This document shows positions 16,004 to 24,162 of a stretch of DNA of 64,000 bases, piece by piece (position 1 is the stretch's first letter; every line of letters begins with the position of its first letter). This DNA is from a bacterium 210917-DFI.7.65 (GTDB lineage: Bacteria > Bacillota > Clostridia > Oscillospirales > Oscillospiraceae). Position numbers and translations under genes: made by a program. Where the stretch lies: contig JAJCJJ010000003.1 in the NCBI GenBank assembly GCA_020555865.1, positions 1-64,000 of the forward strand. Reading direction: 5' to 3'. The notes under the pieces were generated by a model. It was given only the letters and a program-made list of their open reading frames with translations. It ran no database searches and was not told the origin of the DNA.

Positions 16004-17413
16004 ATGCTGACACTAATTATCACATTGATTGAAACCGTATACACCTTTCTGTGGGGCGATCTGATTACGCTTCCGCTGCCCGGCGGCGGTACACTGGGCC
16101 TGCCGCTTCTGGTGCTGCTGCTGATTCCCACCGGACTGTATTTTACCTTCCGAACCCGTTTCCTGCCCCTGCGCCTGTTTCCGGATATGATCCGGGCCAC
16201 GCTGGAGAAGCGCAGCCACAAAAACGGCGGACTGTCCGCGCTGCAGGCCCTCGTGGTTTCCACTGCCACCCGGGTAGGCATGGGCAATCTTGTGGGCGTG
16301 GTGGCCGCCATTTCTGCCGGCGGCGCCGGCGCGGTATTCTGGATGTGGGTTACCGCCCTGATCGGCTCTTCCACCGCTTTTGTGGAAGCTACACTGGCCC
16401 AGCTTTACAAGGAAAAAGATCCGCTTTACGGTGGCTGGCGCGGCGGCCCGGCCTACTACATCCATAAATTTCTCGCCGCCCGGCGCGGCGGAAAGCCCCG
16501 GCGCTACTGCATTCTGGCGGTGCTTTTCGCTGTCTCCGGACTGATCTGCTGGTGCGGCATCAGCCAGGTTATCAGCAATTCCGTGGCTTCAGCGTTTCAA
16601 AATGCCTTTCACATCCCCCCGCTTTACACCACCATTGTTCTGGTGGCCCTGGCTGCCGTGATCGTACTGCGCAAAAACGCCACCGTCAAGGTACTGGACG
16701 TACTGGTACCCATTATGGCGGGCTGCTATTTCTTCATCACCATCGCCCTGATTCTTCTGAACATTGATCAGCTACCGGCAGTGTTTGAGCGCATTTTTGC
16801 CGAGGCTTTCGGCCTGCGCCAGGTAGTGGCAGGCGGCTTTGGCGCCGTGCTGATGAACGGCGTCAAGCGCGGTCTGTTTTCCAATGAAGCCGGCTCCGGC
16901 TCCGCTCCCTGCGCCGCAGCCGCCGCGGAGAGCGACCATCCCGCCAAGGTGGGCCTGATGCAGGCGCTGGGCGTGTTTATCGATACGATCATCATCTGCT
17001 CATGCACCGCTATGATCATGCTCCTGGCTCCCGCCGAAGTAGTGGACGGCCTGACGGGTATGGATCTGCTCCAGGCAGCCATGGCTTATCATCTGGGTGA
17101 GTTCGGCGTGGTGTTCATTGCGGCAATCCTGTGGCTGTTCAGCTTCTCCACCTTCATCGGCATCCTGTTTTACGCCCGTTCCAATGTGGCTTATCTCTTC
17201 GGCGACAATTGGCTGTCCCAGACAGCCTATAAAATCCTGGCTCTCATCATGCTCTTTGCCGGCGGCCTGGCAACCTACACTTTTGTCTGGGATTTGGGCG
17301 ATGTGGGCGTGGGTCTGATGACAGTTTTCAATATCGCCATCCTTTTCCCGCTCTCCGGTCAGGCTATGAAATCCCTGAAAGATTACGAGCAGAACCACCG
17401 GCTTCGGCGCTGA
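16004..17413 (+). CDS. Alanine/glycine:cation symporter (AGCS family)
   Basis: A 469-residue membrane protein with about 11 hydrophobic segments that imports alanine or glycine with Na+. Family blocks are LPLLVLLLIPTGLYFTFRTR, GNLVGVVAAISAGGAGAVFWMW, GGPAYYIHKFL and GLFSNEAGSGSAPCAAAAAE. The length is normal. The RBS CGGAGG is 10 bases before the ATG. It is divergent from a LysR regulator, which probably controls it, and is followed by a strong terminator. Confidence 0.92.
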   Translation: MLTLIITLIETVYTFLWGDLITLPLPGGGTLGLPLLVLLLIPTGLYFTFRTRFLPLRLFPDMIRATLEKRSHKNGGLSALQALVVSTATRVGMGNLVGVVAAISAGGAGAVFWMWVTALIGSSTAFVEATLAQLYKEKDPLYGGWRGGPAYYIHKFLAARRGGKPRRYCILAVLFAVSGLICWCGISQVISNSVASAFQNAFHIPPLYTTIVLVALAAVIVLRKNATVKVLDVLVPIMAGCYFFITIALILLNIDQLPAVFERIFAEAFGLRQVVAGGFGAVLMNGVKRGLFSNEAGSGSAPCAAAAAESDHPAKVGLMQALGVFIDTIIICSCTAMIMLLAPAEVVDGLTGMDLLQAAMAYHLGEFGVVFIAAILWLFSFSTFIGILFYARSNVAYLFGDNWLSQTAYKILALIMLFAGGLATYTFVWDLGDVGVGLMTVFNIAILFPLSGQAMKSLKDYEQNHRLRR

Positions 17414-17460
17414 AACTTCGAGGCAGCAGTCCGCTGAAACACAAGTCCTGTGGTTCAAAT

Positions 17461-17502
17461 AAAAAAGAAGGGCATCCGCAGTGCGGATGCCCTTCTTTTT
17501 TT
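17461..17502. terminator. Bidirectional terminator between the symporter gene and tRNA-Gly
   Basis: A stem of about 19 bp (17462-17480 with 17483-17501) with A run on the left and T run on the right. It ends the symporter transcript on + and the tRNA transcript on -. Confidence 0.85.
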
Positions 17503-17503
17503 A

Positions 17504-17577
17504 TGGAGCAGGGTACGGGAGTCGGACCCGCCTTAACGGCTTGGGAAGCCGCTGTAATACCGATATACCAACCCTGC
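17504..17577 (-). tRNA. tRNA-Gly(CCC)
   Basis: Minus strand, 74 bases including an encoded CCA (17504-17506). The acceptor stem GCAGGGT pairs with ACCCTGC. The anticodon stem GCGGC/GCCGT frames the loop TTCCCAA, giving anticodon CCC, which reads GGG codons. The T-arm is regular (CGGG, loop TCCGACT, CCCG). It has its own promoter and terminator. Confidence 0.93.
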
Positions 17578-17593
17578 AAAATTCAGTGTGTTT

Positions 17594-17622
17594 ATTATAG
17601 CAGAAGCGCCGTCATTTTGCAA
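17594..17622 (-). promoter_or_regulatory. Promoter of tRNA-Gly
   Basis: On the minus strand: TTGCAA (17617-17622), 17 bp, TATAAT (17594-17599), about 17 bases before the mature tRNA 5' end. Confidence 0.7.
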
Positions 17623-17782
17623 CAGGTTTTCTGTCGAAGATTTCCTTTTCTGTTTTCAGGGAACCCCCTATTGAAACACTGACCGGCAAACTTTTTGTCC
17701 CCGCATGGCTGGGACAGGCATAAGTTTTTTCCCCCGGCATACGCTCTTTATCAGAAAACAGAACATGTAGGGGGAGATTTTT

Positions 17783-18925
17783 ATGCCAAAAAAGCTGCTT
17801 TCGCTGTGCCTGTGCCTTCTGCTCTTGCTGGGCAGCCTCGTGCCGGCGGCGCAGGCTGCGCCCATCACTTCCGGCGCCCAGAGCGTGGCCCTGATGGAAA
17901 AGGAAACCGGCACGCTCATTTATGCCGAGAACGAACACGAACGGCTGGAGCCAGCCTCGGTCACCAAAGTCATGACGCTGCTGCTGGTGATGGAGGCCAT
18001 CGACGACGGAAGGCTGCACTATGAAGACATGCTTTCTGCCAGCGACCACGCCGCTTCCATGGGCGGAAGCCAGGTGTATCTCAAAGCCGGCGAACAGATG
18101 AGTGTGGAAGATCTCCTGAAAGCCGTCTGCATGGCATCGGGCAATGACGCCGCCGTCTGCCTGGCCGAAGCCGTGGCCGGCAGTGAAGAGAGCTTTGTCG
18201 AACGCATGAACCAGCGCGCCAAAGATCTGGGGATGGCCGACACCACGTTCCGCAACTGCACCGGCCTGCCTGCAGAAGGGCATCTCACTTCAGCTTACGA
18301 TATCGCCCTCATGTCCCGGGAGCTGATTCTGAATCACCCGGATATCCGCCGCTTCACCACACTCTGGATGGACTCTCTGCGGGGCGGAGAATTCCAGCTG
18401 GCCAACACGAATAAACTGATTCGCTATTACGACGGCGCCACTGGCCTGAAAACCGGCTCCACCGATTCGGCTCTCTACTGTCTTTCCGGCACCGCCGAGC
18501 GTGACGGCATGGAATTGATCGCCGCCGTGATGAAAGCCCCCACCTCTGCCGAACGCTTTGAAACCGCCAAAAATTTGCTTTCCTATGGCTTCGCCAACTA
18601 CACCCTGGTGGATGTATATCCCAACGAGGCCTTGCCCACCATTCCCGTCAGTATGGGAAAAAAGGACTCTGTGCAACCCATTTTTGCCAGTCGCGACAAA
18701 CTCCTGGTGGAAAAAACAAAAGTCTCTTCGGTAGAAAAAAACATGGAACTGGTTCCCCATATCGCAGCTCCGGTAGAAGAGGGGCAGGAGCTTGGTACAC
18801 TGACCATTACCTCTGAAGGCGAAACGCTTATTACCATCCCGCTGGTAGCCGGAGAGTCCGTAGAACGCCTCTCCTACTGGGATATTGTACAAAAATTATT
18901 GAAGCAGTCTCTATTTGTTGTATAA
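17783..18925 (+). CDS. dacF: D-alanyl-D-alanine carboxypeptidase (DacF/PBP5 type)
   Basis: A 380-residue low-molecular-weight penicillin-binding protein that trims the terminal D-alanine of peptidoglycan stem peptides outside the membrane. It has a signal peptide (residues 1-26, cleavage near AQA-AP), a catalytic SxxK motif (S59-V-T-K62), SGN at 119-121 and KTG near residue 230, then the C-terminal PBP5 beta domain. The C-terminal tail [16 protein letters not shown] could be the membrane-associating helix. The RBS AGGGGGAG is good. The dacF name rests on similarity to clostridial homologues; it could equally be a dacB/dacA type. Confidence 0.9.
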   Translation: MPKKLLSLCLCLLLLLGSLVPAAQAAPITSGAQSVALMEKETGTLIYAENEHERLEPASVTKVMTLLLVMEAIDDGRLHYEDMLSASDHAASMGGSQVYLKAGEQMSVEDLLKAVCMASGNDAAVCLAEAVAGSEESFVERMNQRAKDLGMADTTFRNCTGLPAEGHLTSAYDIALMSRELILNHPDIRRFTTLWMDSLRGGEFQLANTNKLIRYYDGATGLKTGSTDSALYCLSGTAERDGMELIAAVMKAPTSAERFETAKNLLSYGFANYTLVDVYPNEALPTIPVSMGKKDSVQPIFASRDKLLVEKTKVSSVEKNMELVPHIAAPVEEGQELGTLTITSEGETLITIPLVAGESVERLSYWDIVQKLLKQSLFVV

Positions 18926-18952
18926 AATCACCTCCTTTTCGGCGATTTTCCC

Positions 18953-18980
18953 TTGACTTTGCCCCTGCCTATGATACACT
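18953..18980 (+). promoter_or_regulatory. Promoter of pgi
   Basis: TTGACT (18953-18958), 16 bp, TACACT (18975-18980), about 55 bases before the pgi start. Confidence 0.5.
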
Positions 18981-19035
18981 CAAAGAAAGAACAGGCGGCT
19001 GCCGCAGCGGTGCCGCTCAGGGGGAGGATAACCAC

Positions 19036-20370
19036 ATGATTCAAGTCAATACGAAAAACTGCTCTGCATTTGTTCCCAAAGACTATTTTTCCCTTCGGGA
19101 AGACGCCCTGTCCCAAGCCCAGGCCTGGCTTCAGGACGCAACCGGTGAAGGCAATGACTTTGTGGGCTGGGTGCACCTGCCCCGGGATTATGACCGCGAG
19201 GAATTCGCGCGCATCAAAGCCGCCGCCCAAAAGATTCAGGCCCAATCCGCCGCTCTGGTGGTCATCGGCATCGGCGGGTCCTATCTCGGAGCCCGTGGCG
19301 TCATCGAAGCCCTGTGTTCCCCCAATTATAACCAGAAGCAGAAGGACACGCCGAACATTTACTTTGCCGGCAACACCCTCAGCACCGATGCGCTGACGGA
19401 AATCGCAGAACTGATCGGCGAGCAGGATTTTTCCATCAACGTCATCTCCAAATCCGGCACCACCACAGAGCCGGCGATTTCCTTTCGCTTTTTCCGTGAG
19501 CTGTGCGAAAAGAAATACGGGAAAGAAGGCGCCAGAGAGCGTATTTATGCCACCACGGACGCCAAGCGCGGCGTACTTAAGGCCCTCTCCGATGCCGAGG
19601 GATATGAAACCTTTGTCGTACCCGACAGCGTCGGCGGACGCTACAGCGTGCTCACCGCCGTGGGATTGCTGCCCATTGCTGTGTGCGGCATAGACATCGA
19701 CGCACTGATGGCCGGAGCCGCCAATATGATGGAAAACTGTGCACAAGGCGGCGCGCAGTGCCCCGCCTGGCAGTATGCCGCCGCCCGCAGCGCGCTGTAT
19801 GAATGCGGGAAAAAAGTGGAGATCCTGGCCTGCTACGAGCCGTCTTTCCGTTTCATGGCCGAGTGGTGGAAACAGTTGTACGGCGAAAGCGAAGGCAAGG
19901 ACGGCAAGGGGCTTTTTCCCGCCAGCGTGGAGTTCACAGCTGACCTGCACTCCATGGGTCAGTACATACAGCAGGGCGAGCGGCTGATGTTCGAAACCGT
20001 GGTGCGCTACGATCAGCCCCGGACAACTCTGACAGTCCCTTTCGATGAGAGCAACGGCGACGGGCTCAATTTCCTGGCCGGAAAGGACATGTCCTTTGTA
20101 AATGAACAAGCCATGGACGGCACGCTTTTGGCCCATGTGGAAGGCGGCGTCCCCAACCTGATCGTCCGGGCCGCACGCAACGATGCGCAAAATATGGGTG
20201 AGTTGATTTATTTTTTTGAATACGCCTGTGGTCTGAGCGGATATCTCCTGGGCGTAAACCCCTTCAACCAGCCCGGTGTGGAATCTTACAAGAAAAACAT
20301 GTTTGCCCTGCTCGGCAAGCCCGGTTATGAGGATATGCGCGCGGCGCTGTTGGAGAAACTCGGGAAATAA
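19036..20370 (+). CDS. pgi: Glucose-6-phosphate isomerase
   Basis: A 444-residue cytosolic enzyme interconverting glucose-6-phosphate and fructose-6-phosphate. The short form is typical of Firmicutes. Sugar-phosphate binding blocks [11 protein letters not shown] and the [10 protein letters not shown] segment are present, and [13 protein letters not shown] follows the usual pattern. The RBS GGGGGAGG is good. It is monocistronic by its own promoter, with a new promoter (20384-20412) just after its stop. Confidence 0.95.
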   Translation: MIQVNTKNCSAFVPKDYFSLREDALSQAQAWLQDATGEGNDFVGWVHLPRDYDREEFARIKAAAQKIQAQSAALVVIGIGGSYLGARGVIEALCSPNYNQKQKDTPNIYFAGNTLSTDALTEIAELIGEQDFSINVISKSGTTTEPAISFRFFRELCEKKYGKEGARERIYATTDAKRGVLKALSDAEGYETFVVPDSVGGRYSVLTAVGLLPIAVCGIDIDALMAGAANMMENCAQGGAQCPAWQYAAARSALYECGKKVEILACYEPSFRFMAEWWKQLYGESEGKDGKGLFPASVEFTADLHSMGQYIQQGERLMFETVVRYDQPRTTLTVPFDESNGDGLNFLAGKDMSFVNEQAMDGTLLAHVEGGVPNLIVRAARNDAQNMGELIYFFEYACGLSGYLLGVNPFNQPGVESYKKNMFALLGKPGYEDMRAALLEKLGK

Positions 20371-20383
20371 GCATATTTTTCGG

Positions 20384-20412
20384 TTGTCATTTCTTTTGAA
20401 ATATGATATGCT
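20384..20412 (+). promoter_or_regulatory. Promoter of the small P-loop protein gene
   Basis: TTGTCA (20384-20389), 17 bp, TATGCT (20407-20412), 55 bases before the ATG at 20468. Confidence 0.55.
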
Positions 20413-20467
20413 AAATGCACAAAAGAAACCACCTCCATCTTTTATTATCTAAAGGAGTTGAACAATT

Positions 20468-20878
20468 ATGGTAAGAGTAATTATGGGCGTCAAAGGCACC
20501 GGCAAAACAAAGCAGATGATCGACCTGATCAACGAAGCCGCCAAAACCGAAGCCGGCAATGTGGTGTGCATCGAGCGCGGTTCCAAATTGACCTACGATA
20601 TTCATAACAGCATTCGCCTGGTGGAAGCCAGCGAATACAGCATCGACACTTTCGATTCCCTCAAGGGTTTCATCAGCGGCCTGTATGCCGGCAATTACGA
20701 CATTTCCCAGATCTTTATCGACTCTCTGTGCAAGATCGTCCCCAGCGATATCTCGCCCGAAGTCGAAAAGTTTTTGGACTGGCTGGAGAACTTCTCCGAA
20801 AAGCACAACATCAAGTTTGTCGTCACCATCAGTGCCGACCAGGCTCTGGCCACCGACGGCATCAGCAAATTCTTTTGA
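20468..20878 (+). CDS. Small P-loop NTPase-like protein of unknown function
   Basis: A 136-residue protein whose N-terminus is a Walker A motif (GVKGTGKT, residues 7-14) followed by KQMIDLINEAA. A hydrophobic strand with acidic end (ISQIFIDSL) could be Walker B, and FVVTISADQ resembles sensor-1. Such short stand-alone ATPases occur widely in Clostridia with no assigned role. RBS AAAGGAG is good. Own promoter and terminator. Confidence 0.75.
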   Translation: MVRVIMGVKGTGKTKQMIDLINEAAKTEAGNVVCIERGSKLTYDIHNSIRLVEASEYSIDTFDSLKGFISGLYAGNYDISQIFIDSLCKIVPSDISPEVEKFLDWLENFSEKHNIKFVVTISADQALATDGISKFF

Positions 20879-20903
20879 GCGGCACGCCTCTCTTTCTGCT
20901 ACA

Positions 20904-20937
20904 AAACCCGGACAGTGTGCCACTGTCCGGGTTTTTA
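20904..20937 (+). terminator. Terminator after the small P-loop protein gene
   Basis: A 13-bp stem (AACCCGGACAGTG and its complement, loop TGC) runs into TTTTT. Confidence 0.85.
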
Positions 20938-20981
20938 CAAAGCATGCTCTCAAAAAATACGATTGCAAAAGGAGAAATACC

Positions 20982-21422
20982 ATGGAAATCAAAAGCATCG
21001 ACCATATCGGCCTGATCGTACAGGATATAGAAAAAGCCGTCCGGTTTTATACCGACGTCATGGGCTTTGCGCTCACCGGTGAGATCACGCCCTGGGCTGG
21101 CTCGGCGGAAGAGTGCGCGGCCATGCAGGTGCCGGCGGGTACGGAATACCGCTGCGCCATGGTTCAGGCGCCCGGCGGCATCAGCATCCAGTTCATGGAA
21201 TTCAGCGCCATGCAGTCCAATGTGCCGCTGAACACCCGGGGCGCACACTACCTGACCTTCATGGTGGACGACATCCACGGCTGGGTCAAAAAACTGGAAG
21301 AGAACGGCTGCACAGCCATGAGTCAGCCCCTGTCCTATGACGAATTCGGCCAGACTATCCAATGGTGCTATATCACCGATCCCAACGGCATCATCTTTGA
21401 ACTGACCAGCGCTGTATCTTGA
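20982..21422 (+). CDS. VOC family protein (glyoxalase/dioxygenase superfamily)
   Basis: A 146-residue vicinal-oxygen-chelate protein with two beta-alpha-beta-beta-beta units. The metal positions of the family are visible: H8 in IDHIGLIV, the QFMEF block in the first module, His in GAHYLTFMV, and the Glu in GIIFEL at the end. It could be a glyoxalase I-like lyase, methylmalonyl-CoA epimerase-like or fosfomycin-type enzyme, and the substrate is not readable. AAGGAGAAATACC precedes the ATG. It ends at a hairpin terminator. Confidence 0.8.
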   Translation: MEIKSIDHIGLIVQDIEKAVRFYTDVMGFALTGEITPWAGSAEECAAMQVPAGTEYRCAMVQAPGGISIQFMEFSAMQSNVPLNTRGAHYLTFMVDDIHGWVKKLEENGCTAMSQPLSYDEFGQTIQWCYITDPNGIIFELTSAVS

Positions 21423-21453
21423 GTCTGCCGCACACATCGCCCAAAAGGCCGGC

Positions 21454-21492
21454 GGGAGCATGGAACATGATGTTCCGTGCTCCCATTTTTAT
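21454..21492 (+). terminator. Terminator of the VOC gene
   Basis: A 14-bp stem (21454-21467 with 21471-21484, one G-T pair), followed by ATTTTTATT. Confidence 0.75.
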
Positions 21493-21523
21493 TGTTTTCG
21501 GATCCCGAAACACTGCTCCGCAT

Positions 21524-22932
21524 TCAGGCCCACGTGCCCTTTCTGCACTTGGAGGAAGGGATCCCCTGCTCCTCACGGTATTTCGCCACGGTACGGCGGG
21601 AAATATGGATTCCCATTCCTTCAAACCTCCTGCACAGGGCGTCGTCCGACAGCGGAGCGGCAGGATCCTCCGCCGCGATCAGTTCCACCAGTCTGCGTTT
21701 GATGACCGCCGCAGACACCGCGCCGGACAGGCCCCCGGAAGCATACCCGGACGTGAACAGCGACTTAAGGCTTACCGTGCCCGCCGCGCAGACAATGTAT
21801 TTCCCCGCAATGGCGCGGCTGACCGTAGACACATGCACGCCCAGCGCTTCGGCCACTTCGGACATCATCATGGGCTGCAGGCTTTTGCCGTCGGTAAAAA
21901 ACGGGCGCTGGCAGGCCACAACCGCACAGATCAGGCGCTGCAGCGTGCTCTGCCGGGCGGAAATATCGGATATCAGTCCTTTGGCCGAGGCCAGGTTGCT
22001 CCGAAGATAGCTGCACAAATTCTCATCCTTGCTCTCGACGAGCAGCGCCTCATAGTCCCTGTTTACCACCAAATGGGGAATCATGCTGTCGTTCATCTGC
22101 ACAAACAGTTCCGCCCCCTGGCGGATAACAACCGCGTCGGGCACCACATAGGCGCTGTCCTCGCCGGTATAAAACCCGCGGGTAGGAATGGGCGAAAGCG
22201 CGCGAACCGCATCGCAGCAGGCCTTGGCCTGCGCCGTATCCACGCCCAAAAGCTTCGCAATGGCGCCGATCCGGTTCTGGGACAGCAGTTCCAGCCCTTC
22301 TTTCACAATGCGCACCGTGTAACCATTGAAGCAGTCTCCAGCCGCCAGCTGCAAAATCAGGCATTCCTGCAGATCCCGCGCACCGATGCCCGGCGGATCC
22401 AGGCTTTGGATAACATAGAGCATCTGCGTCAGTTCAAATTCATCCGTCCCCAGCAGCTGCGCCGCATCCGCCAGCGGTTCCCGGAAAAAACCATGCTCGT
22501 CCAGCATGGCAATCAAATGCCGGCAGATCTGCTTCTGCGCTTCACTCAGAGGATAATCCGCCAGCTGAAACGCCAGATAATCCTCCAGCGATTCGGGCTT
22601 ATAAGTATAACGGAGAAAGTCCGCCGGCGCTTCCCCGCTTTGCCCGGCGCGGTAAAAGGTCGCCCCGCTGGAAACCGGCAGCGCACCGTCGTCAAACGAT
22701 TCGCTGCGCGCCAGCGTTCCCTCCAGCGCGTCCAGCGACAGATCGGAAAAGGCGAGTCCGCCGCTTCCGCCCCTTCCGCCACCTCCAGCATCGGATTGGA
22801 CTGCAGCTGTTCATTGGCCAGGGCCGCTACCTCCTGCAGCGTCATGTGCAGGATTGCCAGCTGTTGCTGCAGCCGCTGGCTGATCACCAATTTCTGTTCT
22901 GTTTTCAGCTGTATGCTCTGGGACGCTTCCAT
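21524..22932 (-). pseudogene. rpoN: RNA polymerase sigma-54 factor, frameshifted
   Basis: The reading starts at ATG 22932 (AAAGGAG upstream) with the Gln-rich activator-contact region I (LVISQRLQQQLAILHMTLQE, LQSNPMLEV). Near 22747-22757 the frame breaks. The same polypeptide continues in the -1 frame through the core-binding region (EYL-type YLAFQL, IQSLDPPGIGARDLQECL), the HTH (MMMSEVAEALGVHVSTVSRA) and a good RpoN box (SRRTVAKYREEQGIP) to a stop at 21524. One missing base would restore a normal protein of about 468 residues. No canonical slippery heptamer fits. Either sigma-54 is recently inactivated or the base was lost in assembly. Sigma-54 needs AAA+ activators, and none is in this window. 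Confidence 0.8.
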
Positions 22933-23064
22933 AACCGCGTGTGCTCCTTTCCCCGAAACCACGCCGCCGCTCAGGTGGCGGTGTTTTCCCTCTCTTTCAC
23001 GTTGTTATAGTATACCCCAATTCGACAAAAACCGCAAGAATATGCCGCCTGTTTTTGGTAATAA

Positions 23065-23235
23065 TTACGGCTCTGGTGTCCAGAAAATACACAAACCGTC
23101 CTTTTCCATGTCTCCGGAAGGCCCCGCTCCCCAAAAATGCCCGCGCGCACCAAAAAGCGCGCGCGGGCCGAGCGTACCGCACAGCACCACCGTGAGCGCA
23201 ATGGTACACAAAAGTTCCAACACTGTATTCAACAC
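23065..23235 (-). CDS. Possible small membrane peptide ORF with internal hairpin
   Basis: A 56-codon ORF with a GTG start and an AAAGGAG RBS 10 bases upstream. The N-terminus (LNTVLELLCTIALTVVLCGT) is a plausible membrane helix, followed by a Gly/Arg-rich tail. The coding sequence contains a GC-rich hairpin (about 23139-23168) whose minus-strand side is followed by ATTTTTGGGG, which looks like a terminator. So either the ORF is real and the hairpin acts on it, or the region is a short leader with an attenuator. No homologue recognised. The rest of 22933-23380 shows no gene. Confidence 0.3.
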   Translation of the reverse strand: MLNTVLELLCTIALTVVLCGTLGPRALFGARGHFWGAGPSGDMEKDGLCIFWTPEP

Positions 23236-23282
23236 GACAAATTCTCCTTTTCTTTTTTATATTTTCTCCTAAATATATAAAA

Positions 23283-23320
23283 TGAAATTCACAGTTCCCG
23301 ATACGGAAACTGTGAATTTT
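23283..23320 (-). terminator. Terminator of the DUF6512-like gene
   Basis: A 12-bp arm AAATTCACAGTT pairs across a short loop with its complement, and on the minus strand it is followed by CATTTTATATATTT. Confidence 0.6.
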
Positions 23321-23380
23321 TCAGAACTGGTTTTTTGTTCCTTCATCGCCCGCGGCAGTGTATCTCGGCCGCGTCGGCCT

Positions 23381-23938
23381 TTATACCCGGAAAATGCCGC
23401 GCACCCCGCTATTGGGATCGGTGAACAGCGGCAGGTCCGGCGGCGCCAGTGTAAACGCCGCAAACAGGGCCAGCAGCAATGCCAGAAGCGCCAGCGGAAA
23501 CACCCAGGATACGCTGCTGCCCCGCTGATAAATTTTTCCGCCCGCGATCTGTCCCAGCAGCACTGCCAGGAAAAACAGCAGCACATCCGCCGCCAGCGAT
23601 TCCACGCCAAAAGCTCCGGTATAAAAATAAAACAGCAGCACAATGGTGATCTCTGTTGTCAGCAGCGCGCCCAGCGCCGCCGCAAACCAGGCTGGCGCAT
23701 CAAGTTCTCTGCCGCGGCGCTGGGCCCACAGGTACCCTGCCGTCCACCACAGCGTGGTGGGCCACAGCGCCAGCTTGAGATGCTCCCACACGCTTTCATT
23801 CACCGGTGCCAGCAGTCCCACCAGAAAAAATTCCCCGCTCAATCCGTATAAAAAATGGATCAGTGTTCCCGCCAGAAACAGAACCGGAACACCCACCAGA
23901 ATCTGCCGCTCCGCTTTCCCCAAAACGATCGCCTTCAT
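23381..23938 (-). CDS. DUF6512-like integral membrane protein
   Basis: A 185-residue membrane protein with five to six hydrophobic segments. The conserved NESVWEHLKLALWPTTLWW in the second loop/helix is typical of a clostridial family of unknown function (DUF6512). The ATG at 23938 (MKAIVLGKAERQ) is chosen because the family starts with a short basic stretch and first helix. Upstream codons in frame are Arg-rich and overlap the promoter of the divergent feoAB gene. Confidence 0.65.
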   Translation of the reverse strand: MKAIVLGKAERQILVGVPVLFLAGTLIHFLYGLSGEFFLVGLLAPVNESVWEHLKLALWPTTLWWTAGYLWAQRRGRELDAPAWFAAALGALLTTEITIVLLFYFYTGAFGVESLAADVLLFFLAVLLGQIAGGKIYQRGSSVSWVFPLALLALLLALFAAFTLAPPDLPLFTDPNSGVRGIFRV

Positions 23939-24072
23939 GCGCCTCGCCCCTCTCTCGAAACTACGGCTCCAATCATACGCTTTTCCGGCGGTGAAACCGC
24001 GCAAACGCTGTCGAGCGGGGAACCGTTTACAAAATTTCGCCGTAGGCGTTCTCTTTTTGTAGCATTCCGCCA

Positions 24073-24101
24073 TTGTCCGCAGCGGCGCGGCACGGTATAA
24101 T
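24073..24101 (+). promoter_or_regulatory. Promoter of the feoAB fusion gene
   Basis: TTGTCC (24073-24078), 17 bp, TATAAT (24096-24101), about 60 bases before the ATG. No obvious Fur or IdeR box was seen. Confidence 0.6.
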
Positions 24102-24162
24102 AAATGCTATATGGAAGTTTTGGGCGGCCCAGGCTGCCCCACAGGATGGAGAAACGATTGTT

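Noticed and set aside
16004..17413. Overlapping frames within the AGCS gene as separate genes
   Set aside because: They are His/Arg-rich alternate readings of a membrane protein gene and have no start signals.
22740..22760. Programmed ribosomal frameshifting in rpoN
   Set aside because: No X-XXY-YYZ slippery heptamer in the right frame, and sigma-54 genes are not known to use frameshifting. A real indel or an assembly error is simpler.
21419..23272. A 617-codon open frame on the + strand over rpoN
   Set aside because: The minus strand holds clear sigma-54 motifs; this frame is Arg/Gln-rich with no recognisable domain.
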